64,000 nucleotides of DNA from Streptomyces luteolus (lineage in GTDB: Bacteria > Actinomycetota > Actinomycetes > Streptomycetales > Streptomycetaceae). The notes under the pieces are model-generated. The model was not told the DNA's origin. It made no database searches and saw nothing but the letters and a program-made list of their open reading frames with translations. Made by a program: the position numbers and the translations under genes. The stretch lies in the NCBI RefSeq assembly GCF_029968015.1, contig NZ_JASCIS010000007.1, positions 1 to 64,000 of the forward strand, read 5' to 3'. Positions 26,952 to 34,957 of the stretch are shown piece after piece; positions within the stretch are counted from its first letter, which is position 1; each line of letters begins with the position of its first letter.

Positions 26952-29291
26952 TCAGACCACCGCCCCCGAGTCGCCGCGGCGGTCTCCCAGGGGGCCACCC
27001 CTTGGGCCGTCACCGCGGGGGCGCTTCGACGGCCTGGTCTCGGTGGGCCAGCGCTGCTCCAGACTCACCGCCAGCGGCACCGCCGTACCGATCGTCGACG
27101 CCATGCCGACGAGGACTCCCGCGATCAGCGCGACGGAGAAGTCCGCGAGCGAGTCCCCGCCGAGCACGGCCAGCGCGGCCAGGACGAACAGGGCGCCCAT
27201 GCCGGTGTTCACGGTGCGCGGCAGCGTCTGCACGACGGCCGTGTTGGCGACGTCGACCAGGTTCGTGCGCGGATCGCGGCGGCGGCCCTCGCGTACCCGG
27301 TCGAAGACCACCACCGTGTCGTTGACGGAGTAGCCGATCACGGTGAGCAGGGCCGCGAGGAACACGCTGTCCACGGGCTTGCCCAGCCAGGCGAACAGGC
27401 CCACGACGAGCAGCACGTCATGCACCATCGCCGCGACCGCGGCCGCTGCGAACGTCCAGCGGAACCGGACGCTGAGATAGAGGAGTTGGGCCGCGACCGC
27501 CACGCCGAGCGCGATCAGGGCCTTCTGCCGCAGCTCGTCGCCGAGGCTCGGACCGATCAACTCGTCCCGTTCCACGGTCACTTGGCCACCGGGCCGCTCC
27601 AGGGCCTCCTTGATGGTGTGCTGCTCGTCATTGCTGAGGCGTTCCGTACGTACCGAGATGTCGCCCTCGCCCGACTCCTGGACCACGGCGCGTGGGAACC
27701 CGGCGTCCGCGACGGCCTCGCGGGCGGTGTCCACGGCAACGGGTCTGCTGGTGCTGTACTCGACGAGACGGCCGCCGGTGAACTCCACGCCGAAGTCGAG
27801 GCCGCGCAGCGCGATGCCGCCGATCGCGACGGCGACGAGCAGGGCGCTGGCGCCGAGCCAGCGGCGCCGGTGGTGCACCAGGCGCGGGTCCCGCCGGGCG
27901 AGCCAGGACCGCACCCGGCCCGTAGACGTGATCCCGGTGAGCGCGGGCCGCTTGCGCACGAAGCCCCGTGAGACCGCGAACTCGGCGAGGACGCGGGTGA
28001 TGACGAGCGCGGAGACCATCGAGGCGATGACGCCGATGGAGAGGGTGACGCCGAAGCCCTTGACCGGGCCGACGGCGAAGAAGAACAGCAGCCCGGCGGC
28101 GAGCAGGGTCGTCACATTGGAGTCGACGACCGCGCTCCATGCCTTGGCGAAGCCGTTGGTCAGCGGCTTGTCGAGGCGGCCCGCCGCGCTCTTCGTCCGG
28201 GCGCCCAGGTATTCCTCGCGGGCCCGCTCGAACACCAGGACGTTGGCGTCCACGGCCATGCCGACGGCGAGGACGAACCCGGCGAGCCCGGGCAGCGTCA
28301 GCGTCGCGCCGAGGGCGACGAGCGCCGCGTACGAGATGAGTCCGTACAGCGCGAGGGCGAGGGTGGCGAGGAAGCCGAGGAGGCGGTAGACCACAATGAT
28401 GAACAGGCCGGTGAGGGCCAGGCCGATGATCGCGGCCTGGGCGCTCGCGGCGATGGCGTCGGCGCCGAGGGTGGGGCCGACGGTGCGCTGCTCGACGACC
28501 TCCACGGGCACCGGCAGGGCGCCGCCCTTGACGAGGGCGGCCAGCTCCTCGGCCTCGGGCTGCTGGAAGCCGCCGGTGATCTGGGTGTTGCCGCCGGTGA
28601 TGCCGACGCGGCAGGCCACGTCCGGGTTCACACTCGGCGCGGAGATGACCCGCCCGTCGAGGACGATGGCGACCCGCCGCTTCGGGTCGCCCTGCGGCGC
28701 GCAGGCCGCCTCGCCGGTGACGCGGGCCCAGTCCTCCCCGGCCGCCTTGCGGAACTTGAGGTTCACCACCCAGCCGGCCATGTTCTGCTGATCGAGCACG
28801 GCCTCCGCGTCCCGCACCCCGTCACCGGTGAGCGCCGCCTCACCGAGTTTCAGATACGCGCCCTTCTGGTCGGGGTCGGGCAGCGTGCGGGCCGCGCCCG
28901 CGTCCTGCTTCCCGCTGTCGGCCTGCGGCTTCTTGCCGGTGACTCCTTCCACCGGGTGCACGGTGAGCTGCGCGGTGCGGCCGATGACCTCGGCGGCCTC
29001 GCGCGGGTCCTGGACGCCGGGCAGTTCGACGATGATGCGGTCGTCGCCGGAGCGGGTCAGGCTCGGCTCGGAGACCCCGAGGGCGTCGACGCGCTGGCGC
29101 AGTACTTCGAGGGCGCGCTGCGTCGACTCGGCGTCGGCCCGGGTCGTGGGCGAGTCCTCGGTCTGGAGGACGATCTGGGTGCCGCCGCGCAGGTCGAGGC
29201 CCAGGCGGGCGGACTGGGTGAGGGCGAAGAAGAGCGAGGCGGCGATCACGCAGAGCGCGACGACCGCTCGCCACAGGGGCGCGCGAGACAT
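26952..29291 (-). CDS. secDF: Fused protein-export membrane protein SecDF
   Basis: 779 residues. The SecD half has TM1 then LGLDLRGGTQIVLQTED, the P1 periplasmic region and a five-TM block with AVGMAVDANVLVFERAREE. The SecF half has FGVEFTGGRLVEYSTSRP and VIGYSVNDTVVVFDRVREG. SecDF uses the proton gradient to pull secreted proteins out of the SecYEG channel. Streptomyces normally also carry separate secD and secF genes at the relA/apt locus; this stand-alone fusion is probably a paralogue. The ATG has GGGAGAACC before it. It is downstream of a small secreted-protein gene. Confidence 0.93.
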   Translation of the reverse strand: MSRAPLWRAVVALCVIAASLFFALTQSARLGLDLRGGTQIVLQTEDSPTTRADAESTQRALEVLRQRVDALGVSEPSLTRSGDDRIIVELPGVQDPREAAEVIGRTAQLTVHPVEGVTGKKPQADSGKQDAGAARTLPDPDQKGAYLKLGEAALTGDGVRDAEAVLDQQNMAGWVVNLKFRKAAGEDWARVTGEAACAPQGDPKRRVAIVLDGRVISAPSVNPDVACRVGITGGNTQITGGFQQPEAEELAALVKGGALPVPVEVVEQRTVGPTLGADAIAASAQAAIIGLALTGLFIIVVYRLLGFLATLALALYGLISYAALVALGATLTLPGLAGFVLAVGMAVDANVLVFERAREEYLGARTKSAAGRLDKPLTNGFAKAWSAVVDSNVTTLLAAGLLFFFAVGPVKGFGVTLSIGVIASMVSALVITRVLAEFAVSRGFVRKRPALTGITSTGRVRSWLARRDPRLVHHRRRWLGASALLVAVAIGGIALRGLDFGVEFTGGRLVEYSTSRPVAVDTAREAVADAGFPRAVVQESGEGDISVRTERLSNDEQHTIKEALERPGGQVTVERDELIGPSLGDELRQKALIALGVAVAAQLLYLSVRFRWTFAAAAVAAMVHDVLLVVGLFAWLGKPVDSVFLAALLTVIGYSVNDTVVVFDRVREGRRRDPRTNLVDVANTAVVQTLPRTVNTGMGALFVLAALAVLGGDSLADFSVALIAGVLVGMASTIGTAVPLAVSLEQRWPTETRPSKRPRGDGPRGGPLGDRRGDSGAVV

Positions 29292-29378
29292 GGTTCTCCC
29301 GGGGAGGGGATCGATGGGCGGGTACGGGCAGCCGGAACCGCGGCCCGGACCCGCACCCGCCTCCACGGCGAGCAACGG

Positions 29379-29801
29379 TCAGGCGTCGACCGGCACTTGA
29401 CGTATCTCCGGCCCGCTCGGCGGCCCGCGCGGCCGCGGCACGGCGAGGTCCTGGCAGGCCGGCGGCCCGTCCCGGCCGACCCGTCCGTCCGGGCCGCCGT
29501 GCGCCCGGTGCCCTGCCGCCTCACCGGCACGCGGGGTGAGGAACGGGGGCGGGGGTGTCGTCTCCGGGTGCGAGCCGATGTGGCCGTACGCAAGCTGCGC
29601 GCCGCCCTTGCCGCCGTGGCCGAACTGCACCCCGGCCGAGCCGTGTGCGAACTGGGCTGCACCGGCCCCGCGTTGGGCCTGGACCTCCGCCGCCGCCGTG
29701 GACGACGGCAGAAGCAGGAAGGCGACCGCCGCGAGGAGAGCGGACAACGCTGCGGCGAGCGGGCGGCGATGTGCCGTCACTCGCGGATACTGCCGGTCCA
29801 C
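29379..29801 (-). CDS. Small secreted protein of unknown function
   Basis: 140 residues if the GTG at 29801 is used (GGGGGGAGGGG just upstream). An N-terminal signal peptide (RRPLAAALSALLAAVAFLLL, cleavage near STAAA-E) is followed by a low-complexity Gly/His/Pro-rich region (QFAHGSAGVQFGHGGKGG, HPETTPPPPF) with one cysteine. No domain is recognised. It is transcribed toward secDF, 87 bp away. An in-frame ATG at 29888 would bury the signal peptide, so the shorter start is preferred. Confidence 0.6.
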   Translation of the reverse strand: MDRQYPRVTAHRRPLAAALSALLAAVAFLLLPSSTAAAEVQAQRGAGAAQFAHGSAGVQFGHGGKGGAQLAYGHIGSHPETTPPPPFLTPRAGEAAGHRAHGGPDGRVGRDGPPACQDLAVPRPRGPPSGPEIRQVPVDA

Positions 29802-29942
29802 GTCTGCCCCTCCCCCCTCTCCGATCCGTCGATCTGCCCTCACAACGCGGCACGTGCCCGGAGGGGTTCCCATCCCCTCCGGGCACACCCGAACGAGTGA
29901 ACGAGTCCGGGACGCGGCCCGGCCAGAACCCTCGCCCGACCG

Positions 29943-32495
29943 CTACAACCGCGGGTCCACCGGCTCCGATTCGAGCGCGAGGACCGCGAAGACCGCCTCG
30001 TGCACGCGCCACAGCGGCTCGCCCTCCGCGAGCCGGTCAAGCGCCTCCAGGCCGAGCCCGTACTCGCGGATCGCCAGGGACCGCTTGTGGCCGAGGGAGC
30101 GGTTGCGCAGCCGCTGCAGGTTGTCCGGCCGGGTGTACTCGGGGCCGTAGATGATCCGCAGGTACTCGCGGCCGCGGCACTTGATGCCGGGCTGGACGAG
30201 GTGCCCCTTGCCGTCGCGGGCGAGCGCGCGGACCGGCTTGACGACCATGCCCTCGCCGCCGCGTCCGGTCATCTCCAGCCACCAGTCGACGCCCGCCCGC
30301 ACGGACGCCGGGTCGCCGGTGTCCACGTAGAGGCGCCGGGTGGTCTGCAGCAGGCCGCTGCCGTCGTGCTCCACCATGCGGTCGAGGAGCGCCAGCTGCT
30401 CGTCGTGGCCGAGGCCCGCGAGGCTGCGGCTCTGCGCGGCGAGGATCTGGAACGGGGCGAGGCGCACCCCGTCCAGGCCCTCCGTGCTCCAGCAGTAGCG
30501 GCGGTAGGCCTCGGTGAACGCCTCGGCGTCCGTGGCCCGTGCGCGCTGCCGTTCCACCAGGTCACCGGTGTCGACGCCGCGCGCCGTGGCCGCTTCGAGC
30601 GCGGCGAGCGCCGCCGGGAACACGGCACCGGAGGCGGCGCCCACCGCCGCGTACTGGCTGCGGAGCAGCCCGCCCGCCTTGAGCGACCAGGGCAGCAGCT
30701 CGGCGTCCAACAGCAGCCACTGAGTGTCGAGTTCGGCCCAGAGTCCGGCCTCGTCGACGGCGGCGCGGACCCGGCGCAGGATCTCCTCGGTGACCGCCCG
30801 GTCGGAGAAGAACGGCCGGCCGGTGCGGGTGCAGAGGGAGCCGGTGACGCCCTCGGTGCCGAACCGCTCCCGCGCCACCTCCTCGTCCCGGCACACCAGG
30901 GCCACGGCCCGCGAGCCCATGTGCTTCTCCTCGCACACGACGCGCTCCACGCCGTCCGCCGCGTACTGCGCGAACGCCTCGGCCGGGTGCTCCAAGTAGC
31001 CCTCGGCCTGCGAGGTCGCCGTGGGCGCCATCGTCGGCGGCAGGTACGGAAGGAGCCGCGGGTCGACCGCGAAGCGGCTCATGACCTCCAGGGCCGCCGC
31101 CGCGTTCTCCTCGCGCACCGTGACCCGGCCGACGGTCCTGGTCTCCACGCTGCGGCGGCCGTGCACGTCGGCGAGGTCCAGCGGGCGTCCCTCGTGGCCG
31201 CCGGGCGCCTCGGTGGCGAGCGGCTTGGCCGGTTCGTACCAGACCTGCTCGGCCGGTACGTCGACGAGTTCGCGCTCCGGCCAGCGCAGCGCGGTCATCT
31301 TGCCGCCGAAGACCGCACCGGTGTCCAGGCAGATGGTGTTGTTCAGCCAGGTCGCGTTGGGCACCGGGGTGTGGCCGTACACCACTGCCGCGCGGCCGCG
31401 GTACTCCTCGGCCCACGGGTAGCGCACGGGCAGGCCGAACTCGTCGGTCTCGCCGGTGGTGTCGCCGTACAGGGCGTGCGAGCGGACGCGTCCTGACGTG
31501 CGGCCGTGGTACTTCTCGGGCAGGCCCGCGTGGCAGACGACGAGCTTGCCCTCGTCGAGGACGTAGTGGCTGACGAGCCCGTCGATGAACTCCCTTACCT
31601 CCGTGCGGAATTCCTCGCTCTCGCCGTCCATCTGCGCGATGGTCTCGGCCAGTCCGTGGGTGTGCTGGACGCCCCGGCCCTTGAGGTAGCGGCCGAACTT
31701 GTTCTCGTGGTTGCCGGGCACGCACAGCGCGTTGCCGGACCGCACCATCGACATGACGCGCCGCAGCACACCGGGGCTGTCCGGGCCGCGGTCCACGAGG
31801 TCGCCGACGAACACGGCCCTACGTCCCTCGGGGTGTGCGCCGTCCACATAGCCGAGCTTGCCGAGCAGGGTGTCGAGCTCGGAGCGGCAGCCGTGGATGT
31901 CGCCGATGATGTCGAAGGGGCCGGTGAGGTGGCTGAGGTCGTTGTACCGCTTCTCCAGGCGGATCACGGCCCGCTCGACCTCGTCGACGCCGCGCAGCAC
32001 GTGCACCTTGCGGAAGCCCTCGCGCTCCAGGTGCCGCAGGGAGCGCCGGAGCTCGCGGGTGTGGCGCTCGATGACGCGGCGCGGCATGTCGGCCCGGTCG
32101 GCGCGCCCGGCGTTGCGCCGGGCGCACACCTCCTCAGGGACGTCGAGGACGATCGCGATGGGCAGGACGTCGTGCTGCCGGGCCAGCTGGACGAGCTGCT
32201 TGCGGCTGTCCTGCTGCACGTTGGTGGCGTCGACGACGGTGAGCCGGCCCGCGGCGAGCCGCTTGCCCGCGATGTAGTGCAGGACGTCGAAGGCGTCGCG
32301 GCTGGCGCTCTGGTCGTTCTCGTCGTCGGAGACCAGGCCGCGGCAGAAGTCGCTGGAGATCACCTCGGTGGGCTTGAAGTGCTTGCGCGCGAAGGATGAC
32401 TTGCCGGACCCGGAGGCGCCGACGAGGACGACGAGGGCCAGGTCGGTGACGGGCAGTTCGCGGGGCGCGGCTGCGTTCTCGGGGCTGGTGCTCAT
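29943..32495 (-). CDS. pnkp: Polynucleotide kinase-phosphatase-ligase Pnkp (RNA repair)
   Basis: 850 residues with the three bacterial Pnkp modules. The kinase P-loop GASGSGKSSFARK is near residue 30. The metallophosphatase follows with DIIGDIHGCRSELD, VFVGDLVDRGPDS and VPGNHENK (about 190-290). The C-terminal adenylyltransferase has its nucleotidyl lysine in CEEKHMGSRAV (about 560-570). The enzyme heals and seals broken RNA, for example tRNAs cut by ribotoxins. It overlaps hen1 by ATGA, so the two form an operon, with hen1 first. The start MSTSPEN is fixed by that overlap. Confidence 0.95.
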   Translation of the reverse strand: MSTSPENAAAPRELPVTDLALVVLVGASGSGKSSFARKHFKPTEVISSDFCRGLVSDDENDQSASRDAFDVLHYIAGKRLAAGRLTVVDATNVQQDSRKQLVQLARQHDVLPIAIVLDVPEEVCARRNAGRADRADMPRRVIERHTRELRRSLRHLEREGFRKVHVLRGVDEVERAVIRLEKRYNDLSHLTGPFDIIGDIHGCRSELDTLLGKLGYVDGAHPEGRRAVFVGDLVDRGPDSPGVLRRVMSMVRSGNALCVPGNHENKFGRYLKGRGVQHTHGLAETIAQMDGESEEFRTEVREFIDGLVSHYVLDEGKLVVCHAGLPEKYHGRTSGRVRSHALYGDTTGETDEFGLPVRYPWAEEYRGRAAVVYGHTPVPNATWLNNTICLDTGAVFGGKMTALRWPERELVDVPAEQVWYEPAKPLATEAPGGHEGRPLDLADVHGRRSVETRTVGRVTVREENAAAALEVMSRFAVDPRLLPYLPPTMAPTATSQAEGYLEHPAEAFAQYAADGVERVVCEEKHMGSRAVALVCRDEEVARERFGTEGVTGSLCTRTGRPFFSDRAVTEEILRRVRAAVDEAGLWAELDTQWLLLDAELLPWSLKAGGLLRSQYAAVGAASGAVFPAALAALEAATARGVDTGDLVERQRARATDAEAFTEAYRRYCWSTEGLDGVRLAPFQILAAQSRSLAGLGHDEQLALLDRMVEHDGSGLLQTTRRLYVDTGDPASVRAGVDWWLEMTGRGGEGMVVKPVRALARDGKGHLVQPGIKCRGREYLRIIYGPEYTRPDNLQRLRNRSLGHKRSLAIREYGLGLEALDRLAEGEPLWRVHEAVFAVLALESEPVDPRL

Positions 32496-33976
32496 GCGGC
32501 CTTCGCTCCCTTCGGGTTCGTGGTGCTGCTGTCCGTGTGCGTACGCAGCGTGAAGACGGCCATCTGCGTGGGCGGTCCGACCTCCGGGTCGTCGGGCCCG
32601 ACCGGCGTGAACTCCACGTCGTAGCCGTGCCGTTCGGCGACGGCCCGCGCCCAGCCGCGGAACTCCTCGCGGTTCCACTCGAAGCGGTGGTCGCCGTGCC
32701 GGGTGTGCCCGGCGGGCAGGGTCTCCCAGCGGACGTTGTACTCGACGTTCGGCGTGGTCACGAGCACGACGGCGGGCCGCGCGGAGCCGAACACGGCGTA
32801 CTCGACGGCGGGCAGCCGGTCCAGGTCGACGTGCTCGATCACCTCGCTGAGCACGGCCGCGTCGTACCCCTTGAGCCGCTTGTCGGTGTACGCGAGCGAG
32901 CCCTGGAGGAGCGTGACGCGCTCGGCCCGCCGCTCGCCCATGCGCTCCAGCTTGAGGCGGCGGGACGCGACGGTGAGCGCCCGCATCGACACGTCGACGC
33001 CGACGACCTCGGTGAACGTCACGTCCCCGAGGAGCGCCTGTACCAACTGGCCCTGGCCGCAGCCGAGGTCGAGCACACGGTGCGCCCCGGACGCGCGCAG
33101 GGCGGTGCGGATCGCCTCGCGCCGCTGCACAGCCAGAGGCACGGGCTTCTCCTCGGTGTCGGCGTTCTCGTCGACGGCGTTGTCGAGCTCCTCGACGTCC
33201 ACGTCGTCGGCGTCGGCGAGCCGGACCAGTTCGAGCCGTTCGTTCGCCTCGCGGGTGAGTGAGCGGCGGCCCGCGAGATAGCGGTTGACGATCAACTGCT
33301 GCCGGGGGTGCTCGGCGAGCCAGCCCTCACCGGCGCGCAGCAGCTTGTCGACCTCGTCGGGCGCGACCCAGTAGTGCTTGGTGTCGTCGAGCACGGGCAG
33401 CAGGACGTACAACTGCCGCAGGGCTTCGGCGAGTGGGGCCTCGCCTTCCAGTACGAGCCGTACGTACCGCGAGTCGCCCCACTCGGGGAACCGGGTGTCG
33501 AGGGCGACCGGTTCGGCGGTGACGGTCCAGCCGAGCGGGCCGAAGAGCTTCTCCACGAGCTCGGCGCCGCCGCGCGCGGGCAGCACCGGCACCTCGATCC
33601 GCAGCGGCAGCGGGCGGCCGACCAGCTCGGGCCGGGCCGCGCAGCTCCCGTTGAGGGCGCTCTTGAAGACGGCGCTGAGGGCGACGGCGAGCAGCGAGGA
33701 GGCGGCGTACGGCCGGTCGTTGACGTACTGCGCGAGGGCCGCGTCCGCCGCGCCGCCCCGCCCCTTGCCCTTGCCGCGCCGTACCAGCGCCACCGGGTCC
33801 ACCTCCAGGAGCAGCGCCGCCGTGCAGCGCTCCGCGCTCGCCTCCGGGTAGAAGACGTGCGCGCGGCCGTGGGAGGTGGAGAACGCCTGCGCCTTCTCGG
33901 GATGCTTGTGCAGAAGGAACCCGAGGTCGGTGGCGGGGCGGTCGTGGGTGCCGGTGGTGCTGATCGTCAGGAACAC
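32492..33976 (-). CDS. hen1: Bacterial Hen1, RNA 3'-terminal-ribose 2'-O-methyltransferase
   Basis: 494 residues. The N-terminal domain (about 1-240, MFLTISTTGTHDRPATDLGF, GGAELVEKLFGPLGW) is specific to bacterial Hen1 and supports Pnkp ligase activation. The C-terminal methyltransferase has the SAM loop VLDLGCGQGQLVQ and the metal-site residues EVIEHVDLDRL and H.FEW. Hen1 methylates the 2'-OH at the break before Pnkp seals it, so the repaired RNA resists a second cut. GTG start. First gene of the hen1-pnkp operon. Confidence 0.95.
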   Translation of the reverse strand: MFLTISTTGTHDRPATDLGFLLHKHPEKAQAFSTSHGRAHVFYPEASAERCTAALLLEVDPVALVRRGKGKGRGGAADAALAQYVNDRPYAASSLLAVALSAVFKSALNGSCAARPELVGRPLPLRIEVPVLPARGGAELVEKLFGPLGWTVTAEPVALDTRFPEWGDSRYVRLVLEGEAPLAEALRQLYVLLPVLDDTKHYWVAPDEVDKLLRAGEGWLAEHPRQQLIVNRYLAGRRSLTREANERLELVRLADADDVDVEELDNAVDENADTEEKPVPLAVQRREAIRTALRASGAHRVLDLGCGQGQLVQALLGDVTFTEVVGVDVSMRALTVASRRLKLERMGERRAERVTLLQGSLAYTDKRLKGYDAAVLSEVIEHVDLDRLPAVEYAVFGSARPAVVLVTTPNVEYNVRWETLPAGHTRHGDHRFEWNREEFRGWARAVAERHGYDVEFTPVGPDDPEVGPPTQMAVFTLRTHTDSSTTNPKGAKAA

Positions 33977-34071
33977 GGTGGGTACGCCTCGAAACAGGGC
34001 CTGAGCTGCGCGCGCGGGGTGCGAACACAGCTGCGAACGCCCTCAAGGTACCCGGAGGGTCGCCGCGAGGG

Positions 34072-34698
34072 TCAGGGGTTTTCGGGTCCGGGATCGGAGC
34101 CCGCGAGCCCCCGGCAGTGCGCCAGGAACCCCGCGAGCGTCAGGTCGAAGGCGCGGTCGGCGCGGGCCGGGCCCGTGACCTTCTGGGCGGCGGCCAGGCG
34201 CGGGGCCGCCGACTCGTCCTCGACGACCCACATCACCTCGGGCGCCGACATGTCCAGGGCAGAGCCGAGGACGAGGTTGTCGAGGCCCGTGATGACCGGC
34301 ATGACCTCGTCCCGGGCGAAGCCCGCGTCCGTGAGGAGCCCGGCGACCCGCTCGTACTGCGCGATGACGCGGGGCACGCGCACCGGGGAAGTCATCAGGA
34401 GGGAGATCGCCCGGGGGTGGGCGGCGAAGGCGGCACGGTAGGAGCGGGCCCAGGCCTCAAGGGCGGCGTCCCAGGGGTGGAGGTCGAGGGTGGCGGGGTC
34501 GAGGCTCTCGACCACGCGCTCGCGGACCAGCTCGACGACTCCGGCCCGGCCGTCCACGTGGTGATACACCGACGCGGTCTGCACGCCGAGCCTGCGGGCG
34601 ACCTCGGGGACGGTGAAGTCGCCCTTCTCGTCGACGAGTTGGAGGGCCGTCGCGCCGATGCGCGCCCGGTCGAGCAGGGCCTTCCGGGGCCGCCCCAT
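34072..34698 (-). CDS. TetR-family regulator (TetR_C-like)
   Basis: 208 residues. The helix-turn-helix (VPEVARRLGVQTASVYHHVD, about 30-50) is followed by a C-terminal domain with WARSYRAAFAAHPRAISLL, resembling the TetR-class C-terminal ligand domain. AGGAG sits 7 bases before the ATG. It faces the amino-acid permease and amidohydrolase genes across a perfect 8-bp-arm palindrome and probably represses both directions. The ligand is unknown. Confidence 0.9.
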   Translation of the reverse strand: MGRPRKALLDRARIGATALQLVDEKGDFTVPEVARRLGVQTASVYHHVDGRAGVVELVRERVVESLDPATLDLHPWDAALEAWARSYRAAFAAHPRAISLLMTSPVRVPRVIAQYERVAGLLTDAGFARDEVMPVITGLDNLVLGSALDMSAPEVMWVVEDESAAPRLAAAQKVTGPARADRAFDLTLAGFLAHCRGLAGSDPGPENP

Positions 34699-34752
34699 GT
34701 GGTTTCTCCTGTCGCGAGGTCTTCCCGAATCGTACGGGCGCCCTCTACATTG

Positions 34753-34773
34753 CCTAAACCGAAACGGTTTAGG
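34753..34773. promoter_or_regulatory. Perfect palindromic operator CCTAAACC-GAAAC-GGTTTAGG
   Basis: 8-bp perfect arms with a 5-bp spacer, 55 bp upstream of the TetR start and 185 bp upstream of the permease. The sequence is AT-rich for this genome, so the dyad stands out. It is the obvious operator for the divergent TetR protein. Confidence 0.8.
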
Positions 34774-34834
34774 TTTCGGCGGTTCCTCCGGCGTCCCACC
34801 CCTCCGCACGCTCACGGCCCGCCGCCCGCTCCGC

Positions 34835-34939
34835 GAATCCCGAATCCCGGATCCCGAATCCCGGATCCCGAATCCCGGATCCCGAATCCCGACTCCCGGA
34901 TCCCGGATCCCGGATCCCGGATCCCGGATCCCGACTCCC
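34835..34939. repeat. Fifteen tandem heptamers G(A/G)(A/C/T)TCCC directly before the permease gene
   Basis: 105 bp made only of 7-mers: GAATCCC, GGATCCC and GACTCCC, alternating at first and then homogeneous GGATCCC. It ends 19 bases before the permease ATG, inside the untranslated leader. As 7 is not a multiple of 3, gain or loss of units cannot be read through as protein but would change leader length. Confidence 0.95.
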
Positions 34940-34957
34940 GACGAAGGGCCGCGCGCC

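Noticed and set aside
29379..29888. Longer start (ATG at 29888) for the small secreted protein
   Set aside because: It would place 29 charged residues before the signal peptide; the GTG at 29801 has a better ribosome site.
34835..34939. Heptamer array considered as a CRISPR
   Set aside because: Repeats are only 7 bp with no spacers and no cas genes nearby; it is a simple tandem repeat.
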